Assembly (NCBI GenBank): GCA_029857975.1
Contig: JAOUFX010000077.1
Location: 1-8,793 of the forward strand
Direction of reading: 5' to 3'
From: Deltaproteobacteria bacterium
Lineage (GTDB): Bacteria; Desulfobacterota; SM23-61
DNA length: 8,793 nt
Under the pieces are notes generated by a model, which worked only from the letters and a program-made list of their open reading frames with translations, searched no databases and was not told the origin of the DNA. The number at the start of each line of letters is the position of its first letter. Positions within the stretch are counted from its first letter, which is position 1. Made by a program: the position numbers and the translations under genes. Below, one piece after another: positions 6,392 to 8,793 of the stretch.

Positions 6392-6547
6392 TTAAACCAC
6401 AGAGAACACGGAGATTAATTTCATAGTTAAAAAAACAAAATAAGCTCAATCTTTTCTCTGGGTTCTCATATAATCAATTCCTCAGATAAAATGTTTCATT
6501 GTTTTCACTGTTTTATCTTAACTTTCCTCTGTGCCCTCTGTGGTAAA
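6392..6547. repeat. Inverted CCACAGAG repeat pair, about 156 bp
   Basis: The left arm CCACAGAGAACACGGAG (6397-6413) is matched by the right arm CTCTGTGCCCTCTGTGG (6527-6543), whose reverse complement is CCACAGAGGGCACAGAG (14 of 17). The AT-rich interior of about 110 bp shows no reading frame of interest. With the split repeat at 6172-6369 it accounts for most of the 536-bp gap between the ferredoxin and desulfurase genes. The remainder (6548-6617) has short AT-rich palindromic bits around GAATTCGAATT but nothing I can name. Confidence 0.75.
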
Positions 6548-6617
6548 TCGCCTTTTTAGGTTTGAATTTTTTCTCATTCTGCATTCCGCATTTAGAATTC
6601 GAATTATTTCCCATATT

Positions 6618-7028
6618 TTATATCAATCGGGTTTCCATGGCCCGAGGGGGACAGGCTTTGATGCAAAGTTCGCAGGCGCTGCACTTCGCCGAGTCGAATA
6701 AAACCTCCATGGTCTTGCGGTTGATGGATAAAGATCCCGTTGGACAAACTGCGGTACAGGCTCCGCAGTGAGTGCATTTATTGTCATCCCGGCCAATATC
6801 CCTCTCGATAGGCTCCACGCCTACGCCAACTTCGGCCAGGTATTCCAGGCCCCTTTTAAAATCGGCCTTTGGCCCGCTCAACTCCAGGACCATGAAACTT
6901 TCCTGCCGGGGCAGAACGCTGGCCTTAAGGATGTTGAAGCTCAGGTTGAATTCCTTAACCAGCTTGTAGACGATGGGTTTATTCCAGTTTTCCTTGGAAA
7001 AATGGAGAACAATCTTCTTAGAGGTCAT
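6618..7028 (-). CDS. NIL-domain 2x[4Fe-4S] ferredoxin
   Basis: A complete 136-residue cytoplasmic protein in two parts. Residues 1 to about 76 form a NIL domain, the small ligand-binding-like domain also found at the end of methionine-importer ATPases (start MTSKKIVLHFS, later SFMVLELSG). Residues 80-130 form a bacterial-type ferredoxin with two full cluster motifs: Cys85, 88, 91 and 95-Pro, and Cys116, 119, 122 and 126-Pro. This architecture and length match the small NIL ferredoxins that in methanogens and some sulfate reducers work with a COG1900/DUF39 protein in homocysteine synthesis from aspartate semialdehyde. No such partner is in the window, so this function is only a hypothesis; a general electron-transfer role is the cautious call. 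ATG 7028 is supported by AGGAGG at 7035-7040, 6 bases upstream. It diverges from the acyl-CoA dehydrogenase and is separated from the desulfurase by repeats. Confidence 0.9.
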   Translation of the reverse strand: MTSKKIVLHFSKENWNKPIVYKLVKEFNLSFNILKASVLPRQESFMVLELSGPKADFKRGLEYLAEVGVGVEPIERDIGRDDNKCTHCGACTAVCPTGSLSINRKTMEVLFDSAKCSACELCIKACPPRAMETRLI

Positions 7029-7057
7029 GGCCTTCCTCCTGCATAAGAACTGATTTA

Positions 7058-7086
7058 AAAGTAATATACTTAAGCACTTTTGTCAA
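7058..7086 (-). promoter_or_regulatory. Candidate sigma-70-type promoter for the NIL ferredoxin
   Basis: On the minus strand a perfect TTGACA (7086-7081) is followed after 17 bases by TACTTT (7063-7058), a weak -10 with 3 of 6 consensus bases. The start codon at 7028 lies about 30 bases further on, which leaves room for a short leader carrying the AGGAGG site. The -35 match is strong and the -10 weak. Confidence 0.4.
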
Positions 7087-7099
7087 CAACCACCGATTG

Positions 7100-7384
7100 C
7101 TTGCTTACCTTCACTTTGCCACTTCAGTTGTAAATTCATAAAGCTGGGCAAAAGAGAGGCAGGGAGATGCTGAGTGCCGGCCAAGCGGCGGGAAATATCT
7201 TGCTCCCATCTTACACTTTTATTGCCGCTAAAAGAAAGCGTAAGGGGATTTCGCAGCTTGCCGCAACGGTAGAAGTTAAGCGCTGGCATAGGAACGAACA
7301 GATGCCTCCTTGGCCAAACGAAGTATTTCCCTGCCTCTCTGGGCTCGAAAATACTGTGTAAATTTAAAAGTGAAGGTGGGCAAG
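7100..7384. repeat. 285-bp imperfect palindrome (foldback element), no identified gene
   Basis: The end CTTGCTTACCTTCACTTT (7100-7117) matches the reverse complement of 7367-7384 at 16 of 18 positions. Inward, AGAGAGGCAGGGA (7153-7165) is matched by its complement at about 7328-7340, GGCCAAG (7179-7185) at about 7309-7315, and TTGCCGC (7222-7228) by a near match at about 7260-7266. The arms are out of register by up to about 10 bases and leave a loop near 7229-7259. A 103-codon frame runs across it on the minus strand, but it has no recognisable domain and no clear ribosome-binding site, so I do not call it a gene. The element could be a decayed MITE-like insertion or a structured transcript. 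Confidence 0.65.
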
Positions 7385-7404
7385 AGAATGACATTCTAAT
7401 ATTC

Positions 7405-7433
7405 TTGACCTTTTAAGAAATAAATACTATTTT
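7405..7433 (+). promoter_or_regulatory. Candidate sigma-70-type promoter toward the acyl-CoA dehydrogenase
   Basis: TTGACC (7405-7410), a 17-base spacer and TATTTT (7428-7433) match 5 and 4 of the 6 consensus bases. It would start transcription about 200 bases before the ATG at 7640, so the leader would include the ACACAGAT inverted repeat. The surrounding DNA is AT-rich, which raises the chance of a random match. Confidence 0.35.
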
Positions 7434-7495
7434 GTTTTGGGCGGCATGGATAAGGGTATTTATAGGCCTTTAAAAAATAATTCTTAAATTAATTT

Positions 7496-7583
7496 GGACA
7501 CAGATTTTCATGGATAAACACAGATAACTACTTTAAGTGTTTTTTGCATGAAATATCCTTAAAATCTGTGTTCATCTGTGTCC
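7496..7583. repeat. ACACAGAT inverted-repeat element
   Basis: The left side has GGACACAGAT (7496-7505) and AACACAGAT ending at 7525. The right side has ATCTGTGTTC (7564-7573) followed at once by ATCTGTGTCC (7574-7583), the reverse complement of the first left unit. The left arm carries about ten extra bases between its two units. It is a different sequence from the CCACAGAG family but has a similar design. It lies in the gap upstream of the acyl-CoA dehydrogenase. Confidence 0.75.
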
Positions 7584-7639
7584 CAAAAGGAAATTCCTAT
7601 ACATTTTAATCAGCAGATATAGAACTGAGGAGCCTTGCC

Positions 7640-8793
7640 ATGAATTTTGATCTTACCGAGGAACAAGCGGCCATGGAGCAGATGGCCAGGAATTTTGCGG
7701 AAAAAGAAGTTGTGCCCAATTTGAAAAAAGAAGAGTTCAACCGTCAGCTGGTGAGTAAAATGGGGGAGCTGGGCCTTTTCGGTTGTGCCTTCCCCGACGG
7801 TATGGGAGGTTCAAACTCAGGCTTCCTGGCTCATGCCATTGTCTGCGAGCAGATCTCCACTTACGACTCAGGATTGCGGGCTCTTTTCAATCTTCAGGCT
7901 ATGACCGTGCCCTACACTATGATGGAATGGGGTAGTGATGCCGTGCGCCGGAAATATGTTAAAGGTTTGGTTACGGCCGAAAAATTAGGCTGTACGTGTT
8001 TCTCCGAGCCTAACGCCGGGTCGGACATCGCCGCCATCGAGACCAAGGTGGTGGACAAGGGAGACTCCTTCTTGATCAATGGGTCCAAAACCTGGATCTC
8101 CAACGGAACCGTTGCCGAATATGCGGTGGTTTATTGCACTTTCGACCGCTCTCTTAAACACAAAGGCCTGTGTGCCATTGTCGTAGAAACCAATCAGCCG
8201 GGCTGGCAGCCCCACGAAATTCCCAAACTCGGGGATAAAGCCTCGCCCATTGCCGAGGTTTTTTTGGAGGATGTCATGGCGCCCAAAGAGAACCTCCTGG
8301 GGGAATGGGGGGGCGGGTTTAAAGTGGCCATGACCGCTCTGGACCGGGGTCGGATCAGCGTGGGGAGTGGCGCCGTAGGGATTTGCCAGGCCTGCCTCAA
8401 TGCTTCCGTAAAGTATGCGAACGAGCGCGTACAATTCGGCCGCCCGATTCGGGACTACCAGATGGTCAAGCATGTCGTCGCCGACATGGTTACCTACACC
8501 GAAGCCGCCCGCTCCCTGGTCCGCCGGGGGGCCTGGCTGAATGATCAGGGGCGGCCTTTTACCCGGGAAATTGCCGTAGCCAAATATTTTGCCGGCGAAG
8601 CAGCGGTGCGTGCTGCCGGATGGGCCATGGAAATCCATGGCGGGATGGGTTATTCCCTTGAGCTTCCGGTGGAAAAATATTACCGGGACTCCAAGCTCTA
8701 TCAGGTCGGGGAAGGCACCGCCAACATTATGCGCATCCTGATCGCCGACGATGCCTTGGGGGTGAAAAAAGCCAATCGTCCCCGCTTGAAGGT
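7640..8793 (+). CDS. Acyl-CoA dehydrogenase (C-terminus cut by window end)
   Basis: The frame is open from ATG 7640 to the window end, 384 codons without a stop, so little can be missing from this family of about 380-400 residues. It is an FAD enzyme that makes the alpha,beta double bond in acyl-CoA and passes electrons to ETF. Visible signatures are the FAD-binding FSEPNAGSD at residues 121-129, KTWISNG at 150-156, the helical-domain RVQFGRP at 263-269, EIHGGMGY at 331-338 and, near the end, YQVGEGT with Glu358 at the position of the catalytic base (Glu376 of human MCAD). GAGGAG (7627-7632) lies 7 bases before the ATG. The overall look, including DSGLR and SVGSGAVGICQACL, recalls glutaryl-CoA-like or alicyclic acyl-CoA dehydrogenases of anaerobes, but the substrate cannot be read from sequence alone. 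No ETF or other beta-oxidation gene is in the window. Confidence 0.93.
   Translation, partial: MNFDLTEEQAAMEQMARNFAEKEVVPNLKKEEFNRQLVSKMGELGLFGCAFPDGMGGSNSGFLAHAIVCEQISTYDSGLRALFNLQAMTVPYTMMEWGSDAVRRKYVKGLVTAEKLGCTCFSEPNAGSDIAAIETKVVDKGDSFLINGSKTWISNGTVAEYAVVYCTFDRSLKHKGLCAIVVETNQPGWQPHEIPKLGDKASPIAEVFLEDVMAPKENLLGEWGGGFKVAMTALDRGRISVGSGAVGICQACLNASVKYANERVQFGRPIRDYQMVKHVVADMVTYTEAARSLVRRGAWLNDQGRPFTREIAVAKYFAGEAAVRAAGWAMEIHGGMGYSLELPVEKYYRDSKLYQVGEGTANIMRILIADDALGVKKANRPRLK

Noticed and set aside
7083..7394. Minus-strand 103-codon frame across the 285-bp palindrome
   Set aside because: No recognisable domain, odd composition, no clear ribosome-binding site, and it coincides with an imperfect inverted repeat, so chance is more likely.
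2197..7583. CRISPR array made of the short repeats
   Set aside because: Units are not direct repeats with regular spacers; they are inverted pairs spread over several gaps with variable sequence.
7985..8638. Minus-strand 217-codon frame opposite the acyl-CoA dehydrogenase
   Set aside because: It is an antisense shadow of the strongly conserved plus-strand gene; its sequence shows no known domain.

Overview
The window looks like a chromosomal piece of an anaerobic bacterium, most likely of the former Deltaproteobacteria (Desulfobacterota or Syntrophales-like) or a similar environmental lineage. This rests on moderate GC, a NIL-domain 2x[4Fe-4S] ferredoxin, an acyl-CoA dehydrogenase of the type common in anaerobic acyl-CoA metabolism, and gaps filled with palindromic dispersed repeats. 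The assignment is inference; no marker in the window fixes the taxon.

Layout. (1) Positions 1-538, plus strand: the 3' part of a fold-type II PLP enzyme (threonine/serine dehydratase-like), cut by the window edge. (2) Positions 7028-555, minus strand: in transcription order, a NIL-domain ferredoxin, a cysteine desulfurase (IscS/NifS type), mnmA, mtaB, rnc and era. mnmA/mtaB and rnc/era overlap. The desulfurase is separated from the ferredoxin by 536 bp of repeats, from mnmA by 121 bp, and mtaB from rnc by about 190 bp. (3) Positions 7640-8793, plus strand: an acyl-CoA dehydrogenase missing at most a short C-terminus. It diverges from the ferredoxin across a 611-bp gap holding a candidate promoter for each side, a 285-bp imperfect palindrome and a smaller inverted-repeat element.

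How the genes fit together. The desulfurase can supply persulfide sulfur directly to MnmA (s2U34 of tRNA). MtaB adds the methylthio group of ms2t6A37. So the middle of the cluster is a tRNA sulfur-modification unit, followed by the RNA-processing and ribosome-assembly pair RNase III/Era. The RNase III lacks one of the four usual metal-binding acidic residues: Ala stands where E. coli has Asp114.

The intergenic DNA is the most unusual part. At least four kinds of repeat occur: CCACAGAG arms in three gaps, an ACACAGAT inverted pair, CCGAACT repeats in two gaps, and a 123-bp ATTGCGAG foldback element. The foldback element has 9-bp terminal inverted repeats and flanking TA dinucleotides, and sits inside one copy of the CCGAACT repeat. 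An uninterrupted copy of the same repeat lies at 2347-2375, so both filled and empty sites are visible in this window. I see no tRNA, rRNA, CRISPR array, transposase or phage gene, and no convincing new multi-gene system.
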